A stretch of 64,000 bases of DNA from Pseudomonadota bacterium (GCA_023954855.1 JAGSGY010000006.1:1-64000); one strand, 5' to 3'; positions 34,508 to 43,713 are shown, counted from the stretch's first letter. Notes: generated by a model from the letters alone, not told the origin. Made by a program: numbers and translations.

Positions 34508-35644
34508 CTACAGCTCGAGATTGTAGAAGCGGAAGCGGCGGTAGACTTCCAGCCCGGCCCCTTCAACAACCGCGCGCATCGGCCCGTTTCGCTCGTCGAT
34601 CACCGAGGCCTCGAGGCGACGGTAGCCGGCGCGGCGCACCCCCTCGATGGTGTGCTCGATCATGCGGGCGTGGATGCCGGTGGACCGGTACTCGGGCAGC
34701 ACGCCGATCAGCTTGAACGAGGCGGTGTTCACGCGGCGCATTCCCTTGACGAAGCGCAGCCATCCCAGAGGCAGGACCCGTCCGCCCACCGTGGCGAAGG
34801 CCTCGTTCAGCTCGGGCATGCAGACGGTGAAGCCGGCCGCCTTGCCGTGGATGGTCGCGATCTGAACCATGTCGCGCTGGGCGAAGAGCAGGAATGCGTG
34901 GCCCAGCGAGATGAACTGGTCTTCGGGCATGGGACTGGTGTCGGGGACAGAGCGGTAGGCCTCGACGAAGCAGGTGTGGGCCAGCTTGAGGTCGCTGTTG
35001 AGACTCCGGTAGCGCACCCTTCGGATCTCGAGACCGTCGACGTTCACTGCCGCCGACTTTCGTGCCAGCTTCGGGGGGAGGGGTTTGGGCTGTCCGTGTG
35101 CGTCGTAGAGGTCGACGTCGTAGGCGAGCACATCGTGGTGCTTCACGAAGCCCGTCGACTCGAGCAGCCTCGCGTAGCTGCGTGGATGGTGCAGCACCAT
35201 GAATGGCGGGCGGGTGTCGTAGCCATCGATGGTGAGGCCGACATCCTCGACCCGAGTGATGTTGCGAGGACCGCGGACCTGCTCCACACCCCAGTCCCGT
35301 GCTTGCTCCGCGACGCGGTCCACGAGCGCCTTGGCCACGGCGGCGTCGTCGATGCACTCGAAGAAGCCGAAGAAGCAGGTGCGCTCATCCCGATGCTCGA
35401 TGTAGCTGGGGTCGAGCAGGGCCGAGATGCTGCCGACCACGGCACTGCCCCGCTTCGCGACGAAGAGCTTGAGCGTGCACTGCTTGAAGAAGGGGTTGGT
35501 GGGCGAGAGGCGCCGCTTCAACCAGAGGTCGAGCTGGGGAACCCAGGACGGGTCGTGGCCTTGGATGAGCCTGGCTACGTTGAGCAGTTGGGCGTGGCGG
35601 TCGGGGGCATCGGTGATGTCGATGATGCGCAGCTCGGCGCTCAT
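34508..35644 (-). CDS. GNAT-like acyltransferase family protein
   Basis: A 378-residue cytosolic protein. The C-terminal third holds a recognisable GNAT core: IATIHGKAAGFTVCMPELNE, FKLIGVLPEYRSTGIHARM (acyl-CoA binding loop of the [R/Q]xxGx[G/A] type in degenerate form) and YRRLEASVIDERNGPMRAVVEGAG. The N-terminal half also looks GNAT-like (LFVAKRGSAVVGSISALLD), suggesting tandem GNAT folds. This layout is common in large uncharacterised acyltransferases of Deltaproteobacteria. The substrate is unknown. ATG 35644 overlaps the stop of the upstream envelope protein gene by 4 nt. Confidence 0.78.
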   Translation of the reverse strand: MSAELRIIDITDAPDRHAQLLNVARLIQGHDPSWVPQLDLWLKRRLSPTNPFFKQCTLKLFVAKRGSAVVGSISALLDPSYIEHRDERTCFFGFFECIDDAAVAKALVDRVAEQARDWGVEQVRGPRNITRVEDVGLTIDGYDTRPPFMVLHHPRSYARLLESTGFVKHHDVLAYDVDLYDAHGQPKPLPPKLARKSAAVNVDGLEIRRVRYRSLNSDLKLAHTCFVEAYRSVPDTSPMPEDQFISLGHAFLLFAQRDMVQIATIHGKAAGFTVCMPELNEAFATVGGRVLPLGWLRFVKGMRRVNTASFKLIGVLPEYRSTGIHARMIEHTIEGVRRAGYRRLEASVIDERNGPMRAVVEGAGLEVYRRFRFYNLEL

Positions 35645-36468
35645 AGCGCTCCGTCGAAGTTCCAGATCGTGGCGAGAGCGAGGTACGGCGTGCCCATCGG
35701 CTGGTCCGGATGGATCAGGTAGGGCGTAGCAAACAGCACGAAGGTGGGCCAGGCCGGTGGGTTTCCAGGACGAATGGCGGCCATGGCACCGGCGGTCATG
35801 TTGCGCTGCCCAGAGGCGTGTGCCCACTTGTCGCGCCAGGTGAGGCCTACACGGTAGCTCGGGCCTTCGTCCGAGTGTTTGATCTCGTAGAGGGCTGCGG
35901 CCTGGTGGTCGAAGGTGTGATCGGTCCAGCCGACGACCAGGTCGTCGAAGGGCTCGTAGGTGAACTCCGAGGTCACACCGTCGGGCTGCTTGATGCGCAG
36001 GTGGCGCCACGTGAAGGTATCGAAGATGATGACCGGGCCGACTTTGACCTTCACCGTCGGGTTGACGAAGGTCACGATGCCCGTCGTTGCGAAGCCATCG
36101 TCTCGGGCGTTGCGCTCTCGAGCGCGGGTGTTCGCCACCGTGTCGAACGGCAGCATGCCGACGCTCTTGCTGTACCAAGACACCGCCATCACGTGCGCTT
36201 CGACGTCGAAGACATCGATAGGCGCGATGCCAATGCGCGGGCCGACTTCGGAGAAGGCCGGCGTGACGATCGCGCGCACTCCGGCTCGGGCGTAGGTGCT
36301 CTGAAACACAATCGAGTCGTTGCGCGTCAGTGGCGTCATCACGCTGAAGCGTGTGTCGCTCATCAGCCCAGTCGGGAACCCAGCTACTGCGACCTGCTGC
36401 CGCAGCACCCATGAGGGTTCATCTTGGGCAGCGGCGGTGCCGAGCAGGGCGGCCAGGACCAGCAACAT
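35641..36468 (-). CDS. Exported envelope protein, probably beta-barrel
   Basis: A 275-residue protein with a signal peptide (MLLVLAALLGTAAAQ, signal peptidase I site AAA-Q). The mature chain has many short alternating strands (SRFSVM-type motif SDTRFSVMTP, FQSTYARAGVRAIV, VKVKVGPVIIFDTFTW, GPSYRVGLTWRDKW) and ends in an aromatic-containing segment, consistent with an outer-membrane beta-barrel of roughly 12 strands. No named family recognised. It overlaps the GNAT-like gene at ATGA and is therefore likely co-expressed with it. Confidence 0.72.
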   Translation of the reverse strand: MLLVLAALLGTAAAQDEPSWVLRQQVAVAGFPTGLMSDTRFSVMTPLTRNDSIVFQSTYARAGVRAIVTPAFSEVGPRIGIAPIDVFDVEAHVMAVSWYSKSVGMLPFDTVANTRARERNARDDGFATTGIVTFVNPTVKVKVGPVIIFDTFTWRHLRIKQPDGVTSEFTYEPFDDLVVGWTDHTFDHQAAALYEIKHSDEGPSYRVGLTWRDKWAHASGQRNMTAGAMAAIRPGNPPAWPTFVLFATPYLIHPDQPMGTPYLALATIWNFDGAL

Positions 36469-36503
36469 GGGACCCCCAGAGGCGGGTTCTCCGCCAGGGG
36501 GCG

Positions 36504-36509
36504 AGTCTA
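36504..36509 (-). promoter_or_regulatory. Candidate -10 element (TAGACT, minus strand)
   Basis: TAGACT on the minus strand lies 35 nt before the ATG at 36468. It matches the hexamer found before the genes at 3330 and 15490. Confidence 0.28.
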
Positions 36510-36519
36510 GCAGCTGCGA

Positions 36520-36855
36520 CTAGCAGTCCCAGACGCTGTCTTCGGACGCGAGCCAGAACGAGTCGTTGAACTCGCCGCACTCAGCACCGAGAAGCTCGGA
36601 CCGGTAGTCGCTCGCCCCATCGGGACTGACCTCACAGCCAAGCGCTTCCCAGGTGTTCTGCACGGTCTCGTAGCCGTCGTTCACGTCTTCAGCGCAGTCC
36701 GACAGACTGTCGTAGTTGTCGTCGTAGTTCGCGCGAAAGCACTCTCGCTGCTTGCTGCAGTAGGCGCGAGCCATCGAGTCGGCGAAGTTCTCTTCGTCGA
36801 TGCCACACGCAGTGAAAACCATCAGAACAGCGGGGATAAAGGCGAGCTTTTGCAT
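36520..36855 (-). CDS. Small Cys-rich lipoprotein
   Basis: A 111-residue lipoprotein (MQKLAFIPAVLMVFTAC). The mature 95 residues contain six further cysteines (YCSKQRECF, LSDCAEDV, EALGCEV, GAECGEF and the final WDC), enough for three disulfides, and are strongly acidic. Small secreted proteins of the type CxxxxxCF...C are frequent in Myxococcota, but no function is known to me. The ATG follows an upstream GGAG. Codon use matches its neighbours. Confidence 0.75.
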   Translation of the reverse strand: MQKLAFIPAVLMVFTACGIDEENFADSMARAYCSKQRECFRANYDDNYDSLSDCAEDVNDGYETVQNTWEALGCEVSPDGASDYRSELLGAECGEFNDSFWLASEDSVWDC

Positions 36856-36928
36856 GGTGTCTCCGCGGGGGCCTTAACGCGTGGTCGGCGCGCACGGGAG
36901 CCCGTGACACCGCTTGTCATCGGTGACG

Positions 36929-39451
36929 CTAGCGCTCGATCTTGTCGATGCGAGTGCGTAGCTTGGCGTGCTCGGAGCGCATCGCCTCGAGGCTGTCGCG
37001 CAGTCCCTGCAGGCCTTCTTCCGACGTGCGTCCCTTGCGAAGGACGTAGAGCGCTTCGTAGGCCTTGCGGCGCGTACGGCCGTCCGGTGCGGAGCGGTGC
37101 ACCTGGGACAGGGCCGGAATCGCCGCGGCGTCACCGGCCTTGGCGAGCGCGTCGATGGTCGCCAGCTGCGTCCGGAAGCCGGGCTCCTTGAGCATCTCGA
37201 CGAGTCGCTCGACGCAGGGCTTGCGCAGGTCTGGGTTGTCGTCCGCGAGCTGCCCGAGGGCCATGGCGCCGCCGGCACGGACCTTGCTCGAGAACGGTGC
37301 ACGGGTTCGGGTCATGACCGTGTCCACGACATCGGCGCTGCGCGTGTGGCCGAGAGCGACCATGGCGCGGACGCGGACGAAGTCGGCCCAGGACTTGGTG
37401 TCGAGGTGGGCGGTCACGGCGTCAATCGCACGGGCGTCGCCGGTCTTGGCGAGTCCGACGAGGGCGGCGCCGAGCAGGTGCCAGGTCTGCGGGTCCTCTT
37501 CGTTGACCACCGCGAGGAGTGCGTCGGCGGCCTCGGTGCGACGGTAGCTGCCGAGTGCCGTCGCGATGGCACGGCGCACGCGGGGCTCACTCTCGGACGC
37601 AAGCTGACCAGTGAGGGCTGCGAGGGAGTCCTCGCCTCCGCGCTTGCCGATCAGGGTGGCGATGGTCGAGCGCACACCGTGGAAGGCGTCGCCGGCAAGG
37701 GCGGCCTCGAGTGCGGCAAAGGCCTTCGGGCTGCCTTCCTTGGCGAGCGCGCGCGCGGCGCGAACGGCGACCACCGGACAGTCGTCGGCCAGCAGGGCCT
37801 CGAGCCAGCCGCGCGGGGCTTCGACGCTGAGATTCGCGAGGATGTTCAGACCCGCGTCGATGCGAACGGTCTTGACCTTACCCCTGGTCGGGATGACCCA
37901 GGTGCGCTGCTTCTCGCGTACGTCGAGGGTGACGCTCTGCGTCTTGCCCGTGCTCGAGACGACCTCGATGGTCAGCGGGAAGGCAAAGGCCTCTGCGGTG
38001 CGCTCGCCCGACTGGCTCTGCGAGACGACGACGGTGAGCTGGTTCTTCTCGGCCGCCAGCTTCACATTGACGTCGGGGTGTCCGGCGCCGTGAATCCACT
38101 GGTGGAAGAACTGGTCGAGGTTGGCACCGGTGGCCTCTTCGAGGCTGCGCTGGAACAGGCGGGTGTGCACCGTGCCATGCGCGTTCGCGTCGAGGTAGGC
38201 GCTCACGCCAGTCCAGAAGGCCTTCTCGCCAATCATCGTGCGCAGCGTTCCGAGCACGCAGGCGCCCTTCTCGTAGAGGTGGCGGTCGAAGACGTCGATC
38301 GGCTCCTTGAAGTCGTAGGAGACGATGGGACGGCGGTACCGGCCGCCATCTTCGCCCAAGTACGACTCCTGCAGGCCCCAGCGGTACCAGGTGGCCTCGG
38401 CCTTGCTGCGGTCGTGCTCCCACCACAGCTGCTCCATGAACGTGGCCCAGGACTCGTTGAGCCAGGCCTGGCTCCAGTCCTGGCAGGTGACCAGGTCACC
38501 GAACCACTGGTGGGCGAGCTCGTGGGCAACGAGACCTTCGGGGTCCCACTCGACAATGGCCTTCTCATCGACGAGCAAGGCCTCGAGCATGGTGGTGCAG
38601 CCGGTGTTCTCCATGCCGCCGAAGATGAAGTCGTGCACGACCACCTGGTCGTAGCGAGGCCATGCGTAGTCGCGGCCCGTGAGCTGGCTGAAGTGCTCGA
38701 TCATCAAAGGCGTCTTGCCCATCGAGCGAAGCACCGCCTCTTCCTGCCCGACGGGGACGAGGTAGCGGACGGGACGGTCGCGCCAGGTCGTGCTGACCAC
38801 GCTGAGCTTGGCGGCCACGGCGGTGAACAGGTACGCCGGCATCGGGTCGACTTGCTCGTAGCGTGCGAAGGCGCGTCCATCGCGCTCACCGCTCTCCTCG
38901 CAGGTGCCGTTGGAAAGCAGGGTGTAGCCGGCCGGCGCATCGAGCTCGATGCTCCACGCGTGCTTGAAGCGAGGGTGGTCGTGGCAGGGAAAGACGAAGT
39001 GGCCGTCTTCGTCCTGGCACTGGGTCCAGGCCATGTACTGGCGGTCGGGAAGCTCCGCCGTAGGGCCGGTGAAGTACAGGCCGGCGATGGGGTTGTCGCC
39101 CTGGAAGGCGATGCGGATGGAGCCAACGTCCGCGCTGTGCTCGACCTCCACGACCGCGTCGTCGTGGGTCCACTCGAGCTCGTTGCCATCGGTATCGGTC
39201 ACCGAGACCACGTTGACCTGGTCGAGGTCGTAGCGCGAGGCGCCTTCGAAGGTGGGGAAGGCCTCGATGGTCATCGTGGCCGTGCCGCTAAAGCCGCGCT
39301 CGACGGGCTCGAGGGACAGCGCAAGCTTCATGTGCGTGATGCGCACCGCTCGTGACGGGCCGTAGTGTGGCTTGACGCCAGGCTCCGAGAAAGCCATGCG
39401 GCCGGCGTTGCCGCCGAGAAAGGTTCCGGTGTTGCGGTGGGCGATGCACAT
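36929..39451 (-). CDS. M1 family aminopeptidase with HEAT-repeat C-terminus
   Basis: An 840-residue zinc aminopeptidase. Family motifs are the exopeptidase loop GGMENTGCTTM near residue 280 and the zinc site HELAHQWFGD...WLNESWATFME (HExxH plus the downstream Glu). The N-terminal beta-saddle (residues about 25-200) is present. Instead of an ERAP1-type C-terminal domain, residues about 540-815 form Ala-rich HEAT/PBS-lyase repeats (CPVVAVRAARALAKEGSPKA, EPRVRRAIATALGSY, RTRRKAYEALYVLRKG). No signal peptide, so probably cytosolic. The start at 39451 follows GGAGG. The last 25 residues form a coiled coil. Confidence 0.92.
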   Translation of the reverse strand: MCIAHRNTGTFLGGNAGRMAFSEPGVKPHYGPSRAVRITHMKLALSLEPVERGFSGTATMTIEAFPTFEGASRYDLDQVNVVSVTDTDGNELEWTHDDAVVEVEHSADVGSIRIAFQGDNPIAGLYFTGPTAELPDRQYMAWTQCQDEDGHFVFPCHDHPRFKHAWSIELDAPAGYTLLSNGTCEESGERDGRAFARYEQVDPMPAYLFTAVAAKLSVVSTTWRDRPVRYLVPVGQEEAVLRSMGKTPLMIEHFSQLTGRDYAWPRYDQVVVHDFIFGGMENTGCTTMLEALLVDEKAIVEWDPEGLVAHELAHQWFGDLVTCQDWSQAWLNESWATFMEQLWWEHDRSKAEATWYRWGLQESYLGEDGGRYRRPIVSYDFKEPIDVFDRHLYEKGACVLGTLRTMIGEKAFWTGVSAYLDANAHGTVHTRLFQRSLEEATGANLDQFFHQWIHGAGHPDVNVKLAAEKNQLTVVVSQSQSGERTAEAFAFPLTIEVVSSTGKTQSVTLDVREKQRTWVIPTRGKVKTVRIDAGLNILANLSVEAPRGWLEALLADDCPVVAVRAARALAKEGSPKAFAALEAALAGDAFHGVRSTIATLIGKRGGEDSLAALTGQLASESEPRVRRAIATALGSYRRTEAADALLAVVNEEDPQTWHLLGAALVGLAKTGDARAIDAVTAHLDTKSWADFVRVRAMVALGHTRSADVVDTVMTRTRAPFSSKVRAGGAMALGQLADDNPDLRKPCVERLVEMLKEPGFRTQLATIDALAKAGDAAAIPALSQVHRSAPDGRTRRKAYEALYVLRKGRTSEEGLQGLRDSLEAMRSEHAKLRTRIDKIER

Positions 39452-39563
39452 GGGGCCTCCGGGCGGCGCCGACCTAACCCAACTCGGCCGGCTTTGCTTG
39501 GGGTGCGCGGGCCCACATAGGCGACGTCTGGCAGAATCACAGGGGCCAGCGTGTGGAGGAAGC

Positions 39564-40703
39564 ATGGCGAATGACGATGTGCGGGCGCTCTACGACGACA
39601 GGCCGTATCCCCCGGAGGGCCAGGCCCCGCGCTCGAACGCCGTGTCATCTGCCTGGCTTCGTGGCGCGGTACATCCTGCGAATGCGCCCTTGCGCGATGG
39701 CGCGCGTGTCCTCGTCGCAGGCTGTGGAACCGGGGCGGAGGCCGAGCAGTTTGCCGCAGTCGTTCCGAAGGGCGAGGTGGTTGGGATCGACAACAGCGCG
39801 GTGTCGATCGGCAAGGCTCGCGCGTTGAGTGGCCACGCTCGGTACGAACAGGTCGACCTGGAGGATGCCGCGCGCGTCGCCTCATTGGGGCCGTTTGACT
39901 TCATCTCTTGCCATGCGGTCGCCGACTACGTGCCGGACTCGCTGGCCATGCTTCGGGGCTTCGCGGACGCGCTGACCGACAGCGGAGTCTTGCTTCTCGC
40001 CGTCAACACCCCGCATCACCCTAAGCAACGGGTGCAGCGGCTGTTTGAGGCTCTCGGCGAGCCCGGCGCTTTCGAGGACAGTGAGGCCCAACGTAGCTTG
40101 TTGGAGCTCGCCGGAGCGTGGATGGGGCCGGTTCCGGGTGTCGGCGACCTCGGCAGCCTCCCTGCCCATGTGGCGGCCGCAGACCTGTTTCCGCCGTTTG
40201 CGCACCATCGCGCGCCATCGGAGTGGATCGACCTCGCGCGAGCAGCGGGCCTTCATGCCGTGGGTCTACGCAGGGGAGCGGAGGCTGTGCTGGCGGCGGG
40301 CGAGCAGGTGAGCGCCCTGTTCGGTCTGGGACGGGTGGAGCTTGGACGACTCGCTCACGAGGTCGCCCCAGCGGCGTCCGCGTGGATGCTGTTCTCGCGA
40401 CAAGAACTACGCGAGCCTCGGTTTTCGGAGGATCTCGGTACATGGACACCGTTCGCCGACCCCTCGGTTCCGCGGGACCAGATCCCTCCTCTGACGGGAG
40501 AGGAAAGTGCGCCCCGTAGCCTGACGGTGGCGATGAACGGCGTGGGCGTCCAGATCCCGGTCACTGCTCTAGGGCTCGAGATCTTGCGGCGCTCGGATGG
40601 GACGTTGACGCTCTCGGAGCTGTGCGACGACTGGACCGCGGCCAGGGCAGACCTGTTCCGTCTGTTTCATGCCGATCTGCTGCACTTCAGCCGCGTCGAC
40701 TAG
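39564..40703 (+). CDS. Class I SAM-dependent methyltransferase
   Basis: A 379-residue protein. The N-terminal half is a Rossmann methyltransferase: VLVAGCGTGAEAEQFA (motif I), VVGIDNSAVSIGKARAL (motif II), YEQVDLED and FDFISCHAVADYV. The C-terminal 160 residues include a second region (SLTVAMNGVGVQIPVTALGL) ending in a short winged-helix-like segment (LTLSELCDDWTAARADLFRLF). The opening RALYDDRPYPPEGQAPR resembles a group of class I methyltransferases with an N-terminal YDxxPYP motif. Substrate unknown. The ATG follows GGAGGAAGC. Convergent with rlmD, overlapping it by 4 nt. Confidence 0.83.
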   Translation: MANDDVRALYDDRPYPPEGQAPRSNAVSSAWLRGAVHPANAPLRDGARVLVAGCGTGAEAEQFAAVVPKGEVVGIDNSAVSIGKARALSGHARYEQVDLEDAARVASLGPFDFISCHAVADYVPDSLAMLRGFADALTDSGVLLLAVNTPHHPKQRVQRLFEALGEPGAFEDSEAQRSLLELAGAWMGPVPGVGDLGSLPAHVAAADLFPPFAHHRAPSEWIDLARAAGLHAVGLRRGAEAVLAAGEQVSALFGLGRVELGRLAHEVAPAASAWMLFSRQELREPRFSEDLGTWTPFADPSVPRDQIPPLTGEESAPRSLTVAMNGVGVQIPVTALGLEILRRSDGTLTLSELCDDWTAARADLFRLFHADLLHFSRVD

Positions 40704-41890
40704 CGACGCAGCACGAGGACCGTCTCGATGTGGTGCGTGTCTGGGAACAGGTCGTAGCAGCGCACCTCTTCCAGCCGGTAGCCGGCTTGGGTGAGCGGAC
40801 GAATGTCGCGGGCCGCACTCGCGACATTGCAGCTGACGTAGACCACCGTGTGCGGGCGGGTCATCAAGGCCTTTGCGAGCACTCCCGGAGCGCCGCTGCG
40901 CGGTGGGTCAAGCACCAGCACGTCGAAGAAGTCGCGGCTCAGATCGTAGCGCTCTGCCGGCATGGTCTGCACGGCCACCTTGTCGCTCACCCCGAGTTTG
41001 TCGGCGGTGTACGCCAGGTCGCGGATCGCTGCGCCCTCTAGCTCGACGGCGGTGACGGGAACCCCCGCGACGGCAAGGCTCAGGTCGAGGTTGCCAATGC
41101 CCGCATAGAGATCGAGGACCCGAGCCGGATTCGAGGCAAGCACCGTGTCGCGCACAAACCCGGCGAGCAGCTCGTTGCCCTCTAAGTTGACCTGGTAGAA
41201 CGACGGGGGGCTCGCACGAAGCTCGAGACCGAGGACGTTCAGCGTGAGCGTCGCGTCGCCGAACACGCTCCGCCCGCCCACGGCGACGTCGCCGATAGAG
41301 GCGAGCGTCGACGGAACGTTGCGACGGCTGCCCTCGAAGGCGTACACAGCGCGCTCTCCGTCCGAGCGAATCTCGACCTCGGGGAAGGGGAGGGGGCCGT
41401 GCTCTTCGAGCCAGCTACGCAGTCGGTTGAGGGCGTCGACGACCTCGGGCCTGGCGATGCGACAGACGTCGATGTTCACGATGTCGTGGGAGCGCGCGCG
41501 GCGGTAGCCGACCTGCTGGTCTTTCAGGCCGACCTTCATGCGAGCGCGGTGGCCGATGGCCCTCGGCGACCCGATGATCTGGGGAGTCTCGTCGAGGCGC
41601 AGGGTGTGTTGGACCATGCGGGCCTTTGCCGCCAGCTGCGCCTCTGGGGTGAGCGCGGCCAGGTCGCAGCCGCCGCAGTTGGCGTCCCAGGGGCAGGGGG
41701 CCTCGCGGCGATCGGGTGAGGGCTCGATGAGCGAGCGCACTTCGCCAGACGCGTTTCGGCCCCGCTCCCGCGTGATCTCGACCTCGACGCGGTCTCCGGG
41801 CACGCCGCCGCGCACGGTGACGATGCCCTTTCCGCGGCGTGCGCCGCAGCTTCCATCGGGATTGAGCCAACTGAGGTCGAGGGTCTGCAT
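40700..41890 (-). CDS. rlmD: 23S rRNA (uracil-5)-methyltransferase RlmD/RumA family
   Basis: A 396-residue enzyme. An N-terminal TRAM-like domain (GIVTVRGGVPGDRVEVEI) is followed by a four-cysteine Fe-S site (APCPWDANCGGCDL plus NIDVCRIA). The catalytic domain has RVLDLYAGIGNLDLSLA (SAM), VLVLDPPRSG (motif IV) and VYVSCNVAS with the catalytic Cys. It methylates a uridine in 23S rRNA (U1939 in E. coli); the exact position here is inferred from the family. ATG 41890 is used because the TRAM domain begins directly after it; the longer frame has no support. Divergent from the glycosyltransferase gene. Confidence 0.93.
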   Translation of the reverse strand: MQTLDLSWLNPDGSCGARRGKGIVTVRGGVPGDRVEVEITRERGRNASGEVRSLIEPSPDRREAPCPWDANCGGCDLAALTPEAQLAAKARMVQHTLRLDETPQIIGSPRAIGHRARMKVGLKDQQVGYRRARSHDIVNIDVCRIARPEVVDALNRLRSWLEEHGPLPFPEVEIRSDGERAVYAFEGSRRNVPSTLASIGDVAVGGRSVFGDATLTLNVLGLELRASPPSFYQVNLEGNELLAGFVRDTVLASNPARVLDLYAGIGNLDLSLAVAGVPVTAVELEGAAIRDLAYTADKLGVSDKVAVQTMPAERYDLSRDFFDVLVLDPPRSGAPGVLAKALMTRPHTVVYVSCNVASAARDIRPLTQAGYRLEEVRCYDLFPDTHHIETVLVLRR

Positions 41891-41914
41891 CGCCGCTGGG
41901 TAACCACCAGGCGC

Positions 41915-41920
41915 TACACT
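41915..41920 (+). promoter_or_regulatory. Candidate -10 element (TACACT), leaderless arrangement
   Basis: TACACT ends 6 nt before the GTG at 41927, which would put transcription start at the start codon. No ribosome binding site is present in between. Confidence 0.35.
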
Positions 41921-41926
41921 TGCGCG

Positions 41927-42832
41927 GTGTTCCTCACCGTCGCCATCTGCACTGCCGCTCGTCCAGGTCCCTGCGCGGACGCCGTGGGCGATGTGCTCGA
42001 ACAGCTGGGCGAGGGCGAGCTTATCGTCGTGGATCAGTCCTCGAAGGCGCACCGGAGCGAGCTCCGCGCTCTCCTGCCGCAAGACGCTCGACTTCGCCTC
42101 TACGCCTCGGGCGTGCGCTCTCTACCTCACGCACGCAACCTGGCTCTCGGTTGGGCAAAGGGTGCTGGCATCGTCTACTTCGACGATGACGTTCGCTTGA
42201 AATCAGGCTGCCTCGACGCCCATCGGGAGGCGCTCTCGACCGACGGAGTGGGTGGAGTGGTCGGTCGAATCACCGAGCGAAGCAATCGTCCCAACCGCCC
42301 CGCGGTGATCAACACGATTGGCCCTGGGGGCCGGGTGCTCACCAACCTCGATGGGCCGGGGGACCAAGCGGTGGACTCGCTCAAGGGCTGCAACATGGCC
42401 TTTCGGCGCCAGGCTCTGGTCCAGGCCGGCGGCTTTGACCTTCGCTACCGTGGCACCGCCTTTCTCGAGGATGCCGACGCCGCAGAGCGCGTCCGTAGAC
42501 TCGGTCTTCAGCTTCGCTTTGCGGGTGCCGCAGCCGTTCACCATCTCTCGGCGCCCGCCGGTGGCGTGCGGATGCCAAAGAGAGTCCACACTTGGTGGCG
42601 CTTTCACAACACCGGGCTGTTTCTCGCGTCCCACCGCGGACGGATCGGCGTGATGCGCGGGCGCGTGACCTTCGCGGCGATCGCGGTTCGGCTCGCCCTC
42701 CGCTGGCGCGACCGGCACGCGGCGGCTTGGTTATTGGCGGCCTTCGACGAGGGGGTTCGGGCTGCGTCCTCGCCTCCCAGCTTGTTCTCGGAGAGCGATC
42801 CCCGGTACAACCGCGGCCTGGAGAAGCGATGA
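41927..42832 (+). CDS. Family 2 glycosyltransferase
   Basis: A 301-residue GT-A enzyme. The first beta-strand (MFLTVAICTAARPG) starts at the N-terminus, so the GTG at 41927 must be close to the true start. Motifs: GEGELIVVDQSS, HARNLALGWAKG, IVYFDDDVRL (the metal-binding DxD), NMAFRRQALVQAGGFD and FLEDADAAERVRRLG (catalytic ED). It transfers a sugar from a nucleotide donor to an unknown acceptor, probably in envelope polysaccharide synthesis. A short amphipathic tail follows. The membrane protein gene downstream overlaps its stop by 4 nt. Confidence 0.88.
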   Translation: MFLTVAICTAARPGPCADAVGDVLEQLGEGELIVVDQSSKAHRSELRALLPQDARLRLYASGVRSLPHARNLALGWAKGAGIVYFDDDVRLKSGCLDAHREALSTDGVGGVVGRITERSNRPNRPAVINTIGPGGRVLTNLDGPGDQAVDSLKGCNMAFRRQALVQAGGFDLRYRGTAFLEDADAAERVRRLGLQLRFAGAAAVHHLSAPAGGVRMPKRVHTWWRFHNTGLFLASHRGRIGVMRGRVTFAAIAVRLALRWRDRHAAAWLLAAFDEGVRAASSPPSLFSESDPRYNRGLEKR

Positions 42833-43713
42833 ACATCGGCGACATTCCGCACCTCATGGGGCCCTTTCTCATGGTGCAGCTGGCCTCGGCGGCCCTCGGG
42901 CTGCTGGCTGCGGTCGTGGTGGCCGTTCGCTTGGTGCAGCGTCGGCCCACGGCGGTCGCGTTGAGCGCGATACCCGTGCTGCTGCCGGCGTGCGTCGTGT
43001 TTGCGAGCAGTCTCTACGGACTGGCGGGAGCGACCGGCGCTGACGCCCATGCCTCGATGGCGATCAACATCGGTTCGCGGCTGATCGGATGGGTATGGAT
43101 GTGGCCGGCAACGGCGGTGGTGCTTCTTGCCTGCGTGGTCTCGAGCCTGCGCGCTCCCCGTCGGCGAATCGGTGTCGCAGCGGGTGTGCTGCTCCTCGGC
43201 CTACTCACCGCAGCCCTTCCATGGGTGTACGGCATGGCGGCCCAGGACTACACGCTGGCCGCGGTGCGCAGCGTGCTCTACGCGCTCGTCGCCGTGCTGG
43301 TTGGCCTCGCTGCCGTGGGCGATGACGAGGATGCCACGCTCTCTGGGCCCGAGGCTGGCGCCACGGCAGGGGTGGTTGGACTGTGGTTCGTCGCCGGCGG
43401 AGAGATGTTCTCGAGCGGCCTCGCCTACGCCGGACTCGCCGCCGAGATGCGCGGCTTCGCACCCGAGTACATCGACGACTACCTGACGGCCGCCAACGCC
43501 CAGGTCTTCGACAAGATGGCGCCTTGGGATCTGGTGACGGTCGCTGCCATGACGCTGTGTGCGCTGGTCGCTGTTGGCGCTGCGGGCATGGCTGGGCAGC
43601 GTCGGGTGCGGGCGCTGACGGCACTGCCCATCGTCATCCTCGCGCCAGTGTTCTTCGCCGTCGGAAGTCCGTCGGCGGACGCTCTGCGGGCGCTATTCCA
43701 CGCGATGCAGTAA
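42829..43713 (+). CDS. Polytopic membrane protein of unknown function
   Basis: A 294-residue protein with about eight hydrophobic segments (FLMVQLASAALGLLAAVVVAV, VALSAIPVLLPACVVFA, ATAVVLLACVVSSL, GVLLLGLLTAALPWVYG, AVRSVLYALVAVLVGLAA, TAGVVGLWFVAGG, LVTVAAMTLCALVAVGAA, ALTALPIVILAPVFFAV). No family motif recognised. The start overlaps the glycosyltransferase stop in ATGA, so a role in the same glycan pathway is plausible but unproven. No signal peptide; inner membrane is inferred. Confidence 0.75.
   Translation: MNIGDIPHLMGPFLMVQLASAALGLLAAVVVAVRLVQRRPTAVALSAIPVLLPACVVFASSLYGLAGATGADAHASMAINIGSRLIGWVWMWPATAVVLLACVVSSLRAPRRRIGVAAGVLLLGLLTAALPWVYGMAAQDYTLAAVRSVLYALVAVLVGLAAVGDDEDATLSGPEAGATAGVVGLWFVAGGEMFSSGLAYAGLAAEMRGFAPEYIDDYLTAANAQVFDKMAPWDLVTVAAMTLCALVAVGAAGMAGQRRVRALTALPIVILAPVFFAVGSPSADALRALFHAMQ

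Noticed and set aside
36856-36928. tRNA or small RNA gene
   Set aside because: A short CACGGG/CCCGTG repeat is present, but no cloverleaf or T-run.
36968-39355. 795-codon open frame on the plus strand inside the aminopeptidase gene
   Set aside because: Antisense to a clear M1 enzyme; low-complexity Arg/Gly/Leu composition typical of GC-rich shadows and no domain pattern.
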